A stretch of 64,000 bases of DNA from Hymenobacter taeanensis (GTDB lineage: Bacteria > Bacteroidota > Bacteroidia > Cytophagales > Hymenobacteraceae). Under the pieces are notes generated by a model. It worked only from the letters and a program-made list of their open reading frames with translations, ran no database searches and was not told the DNA's origin. Within the stretch, counting starts at the first letter, position 1. Each line of letters opens with the position of its first letter. Both the position numbers and the translations under genes were made by a program. Positions 52,295 to 60,467 of this stretch are shown one piece after another. The stretch is from the NCBI RefSeq assembly GCF_013137895.1, contig NZ_CP053538.1, forward strand, positions 2,821,001 to 2,885,000. The letters run 5' to 3'.

Positions 52295-52480
52295 AGCTTT
52301 GTAGGTCCGATATACTGGCCGGTGGAGACGGTTGTGGCCTTTGATTTTGGCTCGTACGCTAGGCAGCAAACGGCTGCGTTTTCCCAAAGGCGATGCTGCT
52401 GATGCTGATGGGGCGGCAGCCAGGAGAGTGCCTACAACGAGAGTGAGAACCAAAAAGAGGCGGCAAAAAGAGGTAAACAT
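52289..52480 (-). CDS. Small basic secreted protein
   Basis: A protein of 63 residues: a signal peptide of about 29 residues (FCRLFLVLTLVVGTLLAAAP ... SASA) and a mature part of about 34 residues with many Arg, Lys and His (KRSRLLPSVRAKIKGHNR). A TAnnTTTG element sits 80 nt upstream and the long hairpin closes it, so it has the marks of a real transcription unit. No family recognised; Hymenobacter-like genomes often carry such short secreted basic proteins. Function unknown. Confidence 0.6.
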   Translation of the reverse strand: MFTSFCRLFLVLTLVVGTLLAAAPSASAASPLGKRSRLLPSVRAKIKGHNRLHRPVYRTYKAR

Positions 52481-52559
52481 GGCAATAGGTAAAGGAGTTG
52501 GAGAGTAGAGCAGTCTTTTAATTAAGCTGTTCCGAACTAGCTATGATGTAAAAGGTTCA

Positions 52560-52567
52560 CAAATGTA
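52560..52567 (-). promoter_or_regulatory. -7 promoter element of the small secreted protein gene
   Basis: TACATTTG on the minus strand, exact TAnnTTTG match. Predicted start about 52553, leader about 73 nt. Confidence 0.45.
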
Positions 52568-52720
52568 GTTTCCGATCTTGTGAAAGAACTCCAAGTTTCG
52601 ATTAATCTAAGAAAGTAGCACTTAAGCGGACTGTTTTACAAAGCGAATGAATACAGGTTCGCGCATATTATCTTAAATAGACCTGCGCTAAGTAGGCCTG
52701 ATCTGGTAGGCATTTGAAGA

Positions 52721-52766
52721 ATATAAGAGAAAGGGGGCTGCATTAGCGGCCCCCTTTCTCTTATAT
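52721..52766 (-). terminator. Terminator of the RND efflux operon
   Basis: Perfect 18-bp stem ATATAAGAGAAAGGGGGC with its complement and a 10-nt loop, 16 nt after the TolC-like gene stop. Confidence 0.88.
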
Positions 52767-52781
52767 GTACTAACGTTATAC

Positions 52782-54206
52782 TTATTGAGGGCCGTTCTGC
52801 TGCACTAGGCCACTGCTCAACCGGCGTAGTACAATCTCGGCCTGCTTGGCTTGATAACGAATATCTAACAGACGTACTTCGGCATCAAGCTGGGTGCGCT
52901 GAGCCTCGCGGAGGGCGAGGGGAGTAAGCAGACCCAGGCGGTAGCGCTCCAGCGCAATAGCCACGTTCTCGCGTGCGAGCAAAATATTGGTTTCTTCCAG
53001 CTCCAGAAGCTGCAGCCGGTTTTGATACTGGGCGTAGGCCTGTTCGGCCTCCGCATCGAGCTGCAGCTGAGTCTGGTCGAGCTGAAGCTTGCTTTGCTCC
53101 TCCGCAATGCGGGCGTTTTGCTCTAAGCGGTTGCGGTTGAAACCGTCAAAAATGGGTACTGAAGCAACCAAGCCGTAGTTTAACCCATACGTGCGGCCGG
53201 TGTTGGTTACTAACTGTGAGCCGAAGAAGGCAGCGCCGTTTATGTTGCGGTTGAGGCCATAGCCGGAAGTCAGGCCAACCTGTGGAAACCGTGAGGCCCG
53301 TACCAAACGCCGGTCATAGGTAGCCACATCTATGTTGGTTCGGGCTTGCTGCAGGCGGGGGTTGTTCTGGCGCACTGCCTGCAGTACGGCTTCCCGATCT
53401 AAGTCCTGGGCTACTACAATAGAGTCTTTGGGCTGAAAGTCGAGGCCAGGAGTGCGGCCGAGTAGATTGTTTAAATTGATTTTGGCCGTGCGAAGCGCTT
53501 CCTGCTGCTGTATCAGGGCAGAGCGGTCGGCGTTGTAGTCAACCCGGGCGGTGAGTACCTCCACCTTAGCGCTAACCCCTACATCTACCCGCGCCTGCGT
53601 GAGGTCAATCCGGGCTTGCCCAATCTTTAAGGCTTCCTCAATGGAGTTGATCTTGCCCGACTCCCGTACCACCACAAAATAAGCGTCGGTGATACTGGCT
53701 ACGGTTTCTTCTACGGTTGCCCGGGTTATTTCCCGTTGGCTCTGCTCCAAGGCCTTTAGCCGGTCGTAGGCAATGAACATCCCGAAGCCATCAAAAATGG
53801 TCCAGGTAGCGGCAATGTTTGCATTGAGCAGGTTAGACTTGGCCCCGTTGGCAATACTGGGCTCGGGGCGACTGGAAGATTCCTGCCGGACGTTGTTGCG
53901 GTTAAAAGTGCGAGTAAGGTTACCGTTAACCGTTGGCAACTGGCCTGCGTTGCCGCGCGTCACGTTGTTTTCCGCAATACGCTCGTCCTGCCGAGACAAC
54001 CGGATGTTGTAGTTGTTTTCTATCCCTATCCGAATGGCATCCGCAAGGCTCAGGAAAGGCGCCGGAGCCACCGTTTCGGGCTTTTCAGTTTGGGGCTTGC
54101 TCTGGGGCTGAGTGGCTGGCTGACGGGAAGGAAGAACTGGCTGCTGCGCAAGCAAGGGTAGGGGGGCAGCGGCGAGGCAAACAGCAAGCAGGAAAGAACG
54201 AGGCAT
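52782..54206 (-). CDS. TolC family outer membrane efflux protein
   Basis: A protein of 474 residues from ATG 54206, with a signal peptide (MPRSFLLAVCLAAAPLPLLAQ) and a Gln/Pro-rich linker. Two OEP repeats of long helices and short strands follow: FLSLADAIRIGIENNYNIRL opens the first, DREAVLQAVRQNNPRLQQAR the second; PIFDGFNRNRLEQNARIAEE is the usual end block. It forms the trimeric outer membrane channel for the pump. Last gene of the operon, 51 nt after the RND gene. Confidence 0.93.
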   Translation of the reverse strand: MPRSFLLAVCLAAAPLPLLAQQPVLPSRQPATQPQSKPQTEKPETVAPAPFLSLADAIRIGIENNYNIRLSRQDERIAENNVTRGNAGQLPTVNGNLTRTFNRNNVRQESSSRPEPSIANGAKSNLLNANIAATWTIFDGFGMFIAYDRLKALEQSQREITRATVEETVASITDAYFVVVRESGKINSIEEALKIGQARIDLTQARVDVGVSAKVEVLTARVDYNADRSALIQQQEALRTAKINLNNLLGRTPGLDFQPKDSIVVAQDLDREAVLQAVRQNNPRLQQARTNIDVATYDRRLVRASRFPQVGLTSGYGLNRNINGAAFFGSQLVTNTGRTYGLNYGLVASVPIFDGFNRNRLEQNARIAEEQSKLQLDQTQLQLDAEAEQAYAQYQNRLQLLELEETNILLARENVAIALERYRLGLLTPLALREAQRTQLDAEVRLLDIRYQAKQAEIVLRRLSSGLVQQNGPQ

Positions 54207-54257
54207 GGGTGAGGTTAACGGCAAATAAAGAAGCGGCGTCAAGGGAAATAGTGCTGG

Positions 54258-57200
54258 TTAAGCCGCTACGGCTTTTTCTTCCTCTACCGGTTGCTTGTGC
54301 TTCTTGGCGGTAGCGAAGTACGAGTACATAACCGGCACCACGTACAGCGTAAGCGCGGTGGCAAAGAACAGGCCACCCACTACGCCAATACCCATAGCCC
54401 GCCGGCTGAGTGCACCAGCGCCAGAGGCAACCGCAATGGGCAGAATACCCAAAATAGCGCAAAGCGAGGTCATCAGAATTGGGCGAAAACGAGCTGTAGC
54501 GCCTTCAATTAGGCCAGTCATATAGTCTTTGCCATTTTCTACCTGCTGGTTGGCAAACTCCACAATCAGGATACCATTTTTTGTTACCAGGCCTACGAGC
54601 ATAATAATGCCAATCTGTGAGAACAGGTTGAGCGTCTGGTTAAAGTACCACAGGCTCAAGAGTGCGCCAGATAGGGCCAGCGGCACCGTTACCATGATGA
54701 TAACCGGGTCGCGGAAGCTTTCAAACTGCGCGGCCAGCACCAGATAAATCAGCACCAGCGCCAAGCCAAAAGCAAACACCAGTGACGAAGAGCTTTCCTG
54801 GAAGTCGCGGGATGCTCCGGCTAGCTCCGTTGAAAACGTATCGTCGAGGCTCTTATCAGCAATGGCTTGCATGGCCGCAATACCGTCGCCCAGGGTCTGC
54901 CCGGGAGCCAGTGAAGCGGAGAAAGTAGCGGAGTTATATCGGTTGAAGCGGTAAAGCTGGGGTGGGGTGCTGCTCTCTTCCAGCCGAATCACGTTGTCAA
55001 GCTGAATCAGCTCTCCCTTCGCGTTCTTCACTGACAGCAGGCGAACATCCAGGGGCTGGCTGCGGTCTTCGCGGGCCACCTGCCCAATAATCTGGTACTG
55101 CTTGCTGCCCCGGATGAAATAACCGTAGCGCTGCCCGCTCAGGCCCGACTGCAGTGTCTGGCTGATGCTTTGCACCGATACGCCCAGGCTCTGGGCCTTT
55201 TCGCGGTCAATGTTCACGCGCAGCTCGGGCTTATTAAACTTCAGGTTTACATCCACGAACTGGAAGGTAGGGTCCTGACGGGCCGCTTCCAGAAACTTGG
55301 GTACGGCAGCGCGCAGCTTATCAAAATCCTGAATCTGAACAACAAACTGCACCGGTAGGCCACCGCCCCCATTGCCAATGCTCTGGTCCTGTGACACAGA
55401 AGTACGCGCTGCGGTTAAGCGCTTCACCCCATTAGATAGTTTGTCGGTGAGCTGTTCTTGGTTGAAGGGGCGTTCATCGGCATTCTTCAGCAGCACCCGG
55501 GCAATACCCGAGTTAGAGCCCCCGCCAAAACCTGGCGAGGTCACGGTAAACACGCTACTCATGTTTTTCTCACCCGTAGAGTCTATAATCAGCTTGGTGA
55601 GTTCGGTCATATGCTCCTCCATAAAATCGAAGGAGGCGCCCTCAGGGCCAGTAGCGTTAATATTTATCCGGCTACGGTCTTCTACCGGAGCCAGCTCCGA
55701 GGGAATGGTTTTCATGAAGAACCAGATACCTAGGCCAGTACCTGCCACCATTACCCAGGCCAGCCAGCGGTTACGCAGGAATGTTTCGAGGCTCTCGCGG
55801 TAGCCGCCAATCATTTTTTCAAAGAAGGGCTCAGTCTTGCGATAAAACCAGTTGTGCTTTTCTTCGCGCTTTAGCAGCAAGCTGCACATCATGGGGGTGA
55901 GGGTCAGCGATACGAAGGCCGAAATCAATACGGAGCCGGCCACCACAATACCAAACTCCCGGAATAGCCGGCCGGTGATACCCGTCAGGAACACGACAGG
56001 CAAGAACACGGCCGCCAGCACGATGGTAGTACTAACTACGGCCATCAGAATTTCTTCCGAGCCTTTGATAGCGGCCGTTTTTGGGTCTTCGCCTTCCTCA
56101 ATGCGGGAGTAAATGTTCTCCAGTACCACAATGGCGTCGTCTACTACCAGGCCAATGGCCAGCACGATGGCCAGCAGGGTAAGTACGTTGATAGAAAAAT
56201 CCATCAGGTACATCACGAAGAAGATGCCCACCAGCGAAACAGGAATGGCTACCACCGGGATGATGGTTGAGCGCCAGTCACGCAGGAACAGGAAGATGAT
56301 GATAACCACCAGCACGAAGGCCTCGATGATGGTATGCTCTACCTCATTAATAGAGTTACGGATGAAGACCGAGTTATCGAAGCCCGGCTTTAGGACCAGG
56401 TCCTTCGGGAGGTCTTTGCCGTAAATCTGAAGGCGCTTGTTAAACTCATCGGCAATGTCAATCTGGTTGGAGCCCGGCTGAGGAATGACGGCCAGGCCTA
56501 CCATGGGCACCCCGTTTACCTTAAAGATGGTTTGGTCGTTTTCCGGGTAAAGCTCGGCGTAGCCCACATCCGACATGCGGATCAGGGAGGTTTCATCCTG
56601 ACGGATGATCATATTGTTGAAGTCCTTGACGGTGCTGAGGCGGCCCATGGTACGCAGAGTAAGCTGGGTGGCTTCGCCCTGCACGGTGCCACTGGGCAGC
56701 TCTACGTTTTCACGGGTCAAGGCTGCCTGCACATCTACCGGCGACACGCCCAGGGCCGACAGTTTAATGGGGTCAAGCCAGAGGCGCATAGAGTACTTAC
56801 GCTCCCCGTACACTCGTATCTCGGAAACACCCGGAATAGTCTGGAGACGCTCTTTGAGTGTGTTGTTGGCGTAGTCCGTCAGCTCCAGCAGATTGCGCCG
56901 GTCGCTGCTCAGGTAAGTCATTACAATAGGCTGTGAGTCGGCGTTAGCCTTGCTCACTACCGGCGGGTCAATATCGCGCGGCAGACGACCCTGCGCCCCC
57001 GATACTTTATCGCGCACATCATTGGCGGCCGTTTCAAGGTCGGCGTCGAGGTCAAACTCAACCGTAATCTGGGTGCGGCCGTCGCGGCTGTTGGAGGTCA
57101 GGTTTTTGATGCCCTGGATGCCGTTCAGGGCTTCTTCCAATGGCTCCGTTACCTGGCCCTGCATTACGTCGGCGGAGGCACCCGTGTAGCTCGCCGATAC

Positions 57201-57338
57201 CGTGATGATAGGTGGATCAACGCTAGGATATTCCCGAACGCTCAGGTAACGAAACCCAATCACCCCGAAAATCACGATGACCAAGCTCATCACAATGGCA
57301 AGCACTGGCCGGTTTATACTGGTGGAGGATAAGCTCAT
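54258..57338 (-). CDS. RND efflux pump inner membrane permease (AcrB-like)
   Basis: A protein of 1026 residues with the AcrB/HAE-1 layout: an N-terminal membrane helix, two large periplasmic loops and twelve membrane helices in total. The TM4 motif GLVVDDAIVVLENIYSR carries the paired Asp residues of the proton relay. Other blocks: REYPSVDPPIITVSASYTGA near the start, GITGRLFREFGIVVAGSV, and LVGLVTKNGILIVEFANQ in the second half. It exports drugs, dyes or lipids using proton motive force. Middle gene of adaptor-pump-channel operon. Confidence 0.96.
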   Translation of the reverse strand: MSLSSTSINRPVLAIVMSLVIVIFGVIGFRYLSVREYPSVDPPIITVSASYTGASADVMQGQVTEPLEEALNGIQGIKNLTSNSRDGRTQITVEFDLDADLETAANDVRDKVSGAQGRLPRDIDPPVVSKANADSQPIVMTYLSSDRRNLLELTDYANNTLKERLQTIPGVSEIRVYGERKYSMRLWLDPIKLSALGVSPVDVQAALTRENVELPSGTVQGEATQLTLRTMGRLSTVKDFNNMIIRQDETSLIRMSDVGYAELYPENDQTIFKVNGVPMVGLAVIPQPGSNQIDIADEFNKRLQIYGKDLPKDLVLKPGFDNSVFIRNSINEVEHTIIEAFVLVVIIIFLFLRDWRSTIIPVVAIPVSLVGIFFVMYLMDFSINVLTLLAIVLAIGLVVDDAIVVLENIYSRIEEGEDPKTAAIKGSEEILMAVVSTTIVLAAVFLPVVFLTGITGRLFREFGIVVAGSVLISAFVSLTLTPMMCSLLLKREEKHNWFYRKTEPFFEKMIGGYRESLETFLRNRWLAWVMVAGTGLGIWFFMKTIPSELAPVEDRSRININATGPEGASFDFMEEHMTELTKLIIDSTGEKNMSSVFTVTSPGFGGGSNSGIARVLLKNADERPFNQEQLTDKLSNGVKRLTAARTSVSQDQSIGNGGGGLPVQFVVQIQDFDKLRAAVPKFLEAARQDPTFQFVDVNLKFNKPELRVNIDREKAQSLGVSVQSISQTLQSGLSGQRYGYFIRGSKQYQIIGQVAREDRSQPLDVRLLSVKNAKGELIQLDNVIRLEESSTPPQLYRFNRYNSATFSASLAPGQTLGDGIAAMQAIADKSLDDTFSTELAGASRDFQESSSSLVFAFGLALVLIYLVLAAQFESFRDPVIIMVTVPLALSGALLSLWYFNQTLNLFSQIGIIMLVGLVTKNGILIVEFANQQVENGKDYMTGLIEGATARFRPILMTSLCAILGILPIAVASGAGALSRRAMGIGVVGGLFFATALTLYVVPVMYSYFATAKKHKQPVEEEKAVAA

Positions 57339-57353
57339 ACGTCAAATACACAG

Positions 57354-57414
57354 AGTGTCTCGCTCTAGAAAAGCGCCAAGGCTAGCAGATAAGGAACGGC
57401 TACTGCGAGACACT
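57354..57414. promoter_or_regulatory. 10-bp inverted repeat between adaptor and pump genes
   Basis: AGTGTCTCGC (57354-57363) and GCGAGACACT (57405-57414) form a perfect inverted repeat with a 41-nt gap in the 109-nt spacer. Could be a transcription attenuating or mRNA-stability structure; no evidence beyond symmetry. Confidence 0.35.
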
Positions 57415-57447
57415 GCACCGAACTCTGCTACCCCTTGGGCTACTGAT

Positions 57448-58623
57448 TTATTTAATGACCTTTACCGCATCGCCGGGTTTAACCTGCAGAATGCCAGTAC
57501 GGAGAACGGTATCGCCTACAGCCAAACCATCAGTTATCTGAATTAGCTTCGCAGACCGCACACCAATCTTCACCTTCTTCGGTACCATTTTCCCGTCTTC
57601 CACCGTGTACACGCTGTACCCCGCCGCCTCTGGTATCACCGACTCAGTGGGTACCTGAAGCGCCTCCGTTGATTCTCCTAACTGCAAGTTTACCTTCACG
57701 AAAGCGCCGGGTCGTAGCTCGTTGTTTGTGTTAGCGTAGCGGGCCCGCACGGTTTGGGTGCGGCTTACCGGGTCAATCTGCGGATCAAGGGCGTATACCT
57801 TGGCCTGAAACTTCTTGTTAGAAGATTCATCGGTGATAGTAATCTGGTCGCTAGGCTTCACCATGCTGGCAAAGCGGCCCGGCACCGTGAAGTTGATTTT
57901 AACCGGCTTTACCTTAGATAGCGTGGTGATTTCAGCCCCTGGGCTAACGTACGTTCCTACCGTGGCTGTAGTCAGGCCCAGCACGCCATCGAACGGAGCG
58001 CGGACATAAGCTTTGGCCAAGGAGGCGCGTAGGGTCTGTAAATCGGCCTGGGCAGTGAGTAGCTGGTTGTTGGCCTGCTCGTACTCCTGGGCGCTGATGT
58101 ACTCCTTGTCTAGCAGGGTGCGCTGACGGCGCTCTTGGTCACGGAAGAGCTTGATATTATACTCCTGCTTGCGCAGGTTGGATTGAATCTCGTCGGCGTT
58201 GATGGTAAACAGGAGTTGTCCTTTCCGAACCGGTTGCCCTTCCCGAATATTAAGGCTGGTAATCTTGCCCGAAATTTCACTCTTAATAACCACCGATTCT
58301 TCGGCCAGTATAGAGCCAGTGGCTGCCACTTCATCTGATAGGTTGGTAGCTTTTACTACGTACACCTGTACTGGTAGCTTCTGGCCACCGCCCTTGCTCC
58401 CTTTGGCACCAGCCGCGCCAGGGCCACCTTTACCACCTGCGGCCCCTTTGCCACCTCCTTTTTCTGCACTCTGAGCCGGGAAGTACTTCATCTTGATGAA
58501 TACCAAGGCAGCCACTACTGCCAGGCTGATAATCAACCAAAGTATCCGCCGGCCAGCCCCACCGGAGCGAGGAGTGTCGGTTTCAGGAATAGCTACTTCT
58601 GGTTCGCGTTCTTGGGTTTGCAT
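57448..58623 (-). CDS. RND efflux periplasmic adaptor (MFP)
   Basis: A protein of 391 residues. One membrane helix (about 27-44), a Gly/Lys/Ala low-complexity linker (about 53-82), then the barrel-sandwich hybrid (VVIKSEISGKITSLNIREGQ) and its second half (YVRAPFDGVLGLTTATVGTY), a helical hairpin between, a beta-barrel (PVKINFTVPGRFASM) and membrane-proximal domain. It links the pump to the TolC channel. The Gly/Lys-rich linker is longer than usual. First gene of the operon. Confidence 0.94.
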   Translation of the reverse strand: MQTQEREPEVAIPETDTPRSGGAGRRILWLIISLAVVAALVFIKMKYFPAQSAEKGGGKGAAGGKGGPGAAGAKGSKGGGQKLPVQVYVVKATNLSDEVAATGSILAEESVVIKSEISGKITSLNIREGQPVRKGQLLFTINADEIQSNLRKQEYNIKLFRDQERRQRTLLDKEYISAQEYEQANNQLLTAQADLQTLRASLAKAYVRAPFDGVLGLTTATVGTYVSPGAEITTLSKVKPVKINFTVPGRFASMVKPSDQITITDESSNKKFQAKVYALDPQIDPVSRTQTVRARYANTNNELRPGAFVKVNLQLGESTEALQVPTESVIPEAAGYSVYTVEDGKMVPKKVKIGVRSAKLIQITDGLAVGDTVLRTGILQVKPGDAVKVIK

Positions 58624-58796
58624 GGAATAAGGAGGTGATTCCCAGCTTGATAAAAGTGTCTGTGGTCAGAGAGGCAAATGTGACAACGCTAACCGCGGAA
58701 TTTGGGTTTGCTTTTCGTTTGAAGCCGTGAAATTGCAATCAGGGTGAGACGCAGAAACGGCTTGAAGGTTTAAGCTTATGATGGGGGTAAGACACA

Positions 58797-58824
58797 AAAA
58801 AAGCCCGCAGGTTGCAGGCTTTTT
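58797..58824 (-). terminator. Rho-independent terminator on the minus strand
   Basis: AAAAAGCCTGCA pairs with TGCGGGCTTTTT (one mismatch) and is followed on the minus strand by TTTTTTTG. No strong gene ends here, so it hints at an unrecognised transcript upstream on that strand. Confidence 0.6.
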
Positions 58825-59105
58825 AGGAATTAGGAAGCTAGTAGCAGCTCTACAGTCGGCGTAAGTACACGCAAAAACCTATTACTCAACCTGGCAGAAA
58901 AGCGTCAATATCGCCTGTTGACTGATACAGCTTTTAGCGGGGTCGTTAAGTTTGGGGCCTTTTGGCTGCGCTTCTTCCGGCGTCGGCCGCAAGAGTTGAG
59001 CCGCCTCGTCGTAGCCAAAGTACTAGGCACAGTGCGCTGCCGCGCTATAGCCAGAAACTTGGTGGAGCTCAATTCTTGGAGGGGTGGTAGTACTAGCGGC
59101 ATTCA

Positions 59106-59375
59106 TTACTTCATCCGTGCCATTTCCAGACGGCGTTTTCTGGTCTTCTGCAACGAGGTTCTTCGGGGCTTTGCAGGTTTCGCCATTGAGGCCAATATCC
59201 AGGATTTGCCAGCGCCCCCGAGATATTCTACTGGCTGAGTTTCTCTGAAGCGGCGCTCAATAGCGGCGCGCAGGCGTTTGTATTTGGGTGCAGCTCTCAT
59301 CTTAAGAACTGCTCTTGCCCGTTGATGTTCGGCGCTATACAAATCCTTGCTCCTGCGCTGAAATAGGGTACCCAT
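59106..59375 (-). CDS. Weak small basic ORF
   Basis: An 89-residue frame, very basic (RRSKDLYSAEHQRARAVLKM ... KRLRAAIERRFRE ... KTRKRRLEMARMK), without signal peptide or known domain. The only support is the minus-strand terminator about 280 nt downstream and the lack of any other gene. It could be a remnant, a false ORF or part of an RNA gene. Confidence 0.25.
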   Translation of the reverse strand: MGTLFQRRSKDLYSAEHQRARAVLKMRAAPKYKRLRAAIERRFRETQPVEYLGGAGKSWILASMAKPAKPRRTSLQKTRKRRLEMARMK

Positions 59376-59522
59376 AATTTTCAGTCATAGCCAGGTAGGT
59401 GAAGGGCATAAATGAACATAAATTATACGTAGCCACACGGCTAAAAATCCGGTTGCGGCGGGCCATTACGGCGCGGGACTAAGGGAAAAATCTGCCATTT
59501 TACTGCCTTTGAGCTTGATTTG

Positions 59523-59548
59523 GTGTAAAACCGGCAACTGGTTTACAC
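59523..59548. promoter_or_regulatory. Operator-like inverted repeat upstream of the alkyltransferase-like gene
   Basis: GTGTAAA (59523-59529) and TTTACAC (59542-59548) flank ACCGGCAACTGG; symmetry extends imperfectly inward. It ends 13 nt before the ATG, a good place for a repressor site. Confidence 0.4.
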
Positions 59549-59561
59549 GTATCTTGCCAGC

Positions 59562-59924
59562 ATGAAATCTGCCGCTGAACCCTCTGCTGAAGGCCGTAAC
59601 TTTTTTCAGGATGTGCACGAAGTAGTGCGGCTGATACCGCCGGGCCGCGTGAGTACGTATGGCGCCATTGCCCATTACCTGGGTGCCCGGCACGGGGCCC
59701 GAATGGTAGGGTATGCGCTCATTGCTGCGGCACCGGCCCTGGGCCTAGATAAGGTGCCCGCGCAACGTGTAGTGAACCGCAATGGTCTGCTCACGGGGCG
59801 CCACCACTTCTCTACGCCCACAGCCATGCAAGAAGCGTTGGAGGCAGAGGGCGTGAAAGTTGAAGATGATCAGGTGGTAGAATTCAAACGCCTTTTCTGG
59901 GACCCGGCTCAGGAACTGGAGTGA
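59562..59924 (+). CDS. Alkyltransferase-like (ATL/MGMT-family) protein
   Basis: A protein of 120 residues consisting only of the MGMT DNA-binding domain: FFQDVHEVVRLIPPGRVSTYGAIAHYLGA and RMVGYALIAAA. In the active-site place, where the alkyl-accepting enzymes have P-C-H-R, this protein has PAQRVVN, so the acceptor Cys is missing. ATL proteins bind O6-alkylguanine without repairing it and hand the lesion to nucleotide excision repair. The operator-like repeat upstream suggests regulation. Confidence 0.9.
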   Translation: MKSAAEPSAEGRNFFQDVHEVVRLIPPGRVSTYGAIAHYLGARHGARMVGYALIAAAPALGLDKVPAQRVVNRNGLLTGRHHFSTPTAMQEALEAEGVKVEDDQVVEFKRLFWDPAQELE

Positions 59925-59938
59925 GGCTGCAACAATGG

Positions 59939-59998
59939 AAGTGGCCTACACTACCCACTCGCCTATATTAAAGGCTGTATGGGTGGTGTAGGCCACTT
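59939..59998. terminator. Bidirectional hairpin between ATL and receiver genes
   Basis: AAGTGGCCTACACTACCCA (59939-59957) pairs with 59980-59998 with one wobble; both arms carry the over-represented TGGCCTA core. No T-run beyond TTTC. Confidence 0.65.
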
Positions 59999-60050
59999 TC
60001 GTTGTAAACAATTATCCGTTTATACGATTGCTAGGCCAATCGGGCACGCT

Positions 60051-60467
60051 TTAGAAGCGTGCTGAGATGATACGGTTAGCGCGGGTATCCTGGCCTAGAA
60101 CCGCCAAAATGGCTCGGTGTACTTCCTCGGGGCTGGCGTTTTTGAGCAAATAGCCGTGGGCACCTTCTGCCCGCAAACTGTCAATAAGCTCGGGCTCATC
60201 GTGCATAGAAATGATAATGGTACGTACCTGTGGGTACTGCACCCGCAGCAGGCGCACAGTTTGCAAGCCATCCAGCACGGGCATTTGTAGGTCCATCAGT
60301 ACCACATCGGGCACAATGCCCTGATCGAGGCGTTCTAGGGCCTCCTGACCATCACCGGCCTCAAAGGCCACCTCCATGTTAGGAAAGCCACTGATTAGGG
60401 CGCTCAAGCCTTTACGAAACAGAATATGGTCATCAACTACGGCCAGGCGGATGGGTGGTGTGGTCAT
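60051..60467 (-). CDS. NarL-type response regulator without output domain
   Basis: A protein of 138 residues that ends after the receiver. Acidic pair in VVDDHILFRKGL, phosphoacceptor Asp in VVLMDLQMPVLDG, switch in IISMHDE, Lys in GYLLKNASPEEV: all typical of the NarL/FixJ group. In that group an HTH domain normally follows; here the frame stops after NRIISARF, and only 125 nt remain before the convergent gene, so it is genuinely absent. The ATGA overlap with the kinase gene shows they work as a pair. Confidence 0.92.
   Translation of the reverse strand: MTTPPIRLAVVDDHILFRKGLSALISGFPNMEVAFEAGDGQEALERLDQGIVPDVVLMDLQMPVLDGLQTVRLLRVQYPQVRTIIISMHDEPELIDSLRAEGAHGYLLKNASPEEVHRAILAVLGQDTRANRIISARF

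Larger units (their letters stand above)
58624..59561. other. Gene-poor region
   Basis: 938 nt with no clearly recognised gene. It contains a hairpin at 58797-58824 with a T7 run on the minus strand, one weak basic ORF (59106-59375, minus) and the operator-like repeat at 59523-59548. Two short frames at 58905-59102 (minus) and 58918-59238 (plus) look random. The presence of a minus-strand terminator suggests that something is transcribed toward it from about 59400. Confidence 0.5.

Noticed and set aside
58918..59238. A 106-codon plus-strand frame in the gene-poor region
   Set aside because: Very basic, no signal or domain, and the visible terminator in this region favours minus-strand transcription.
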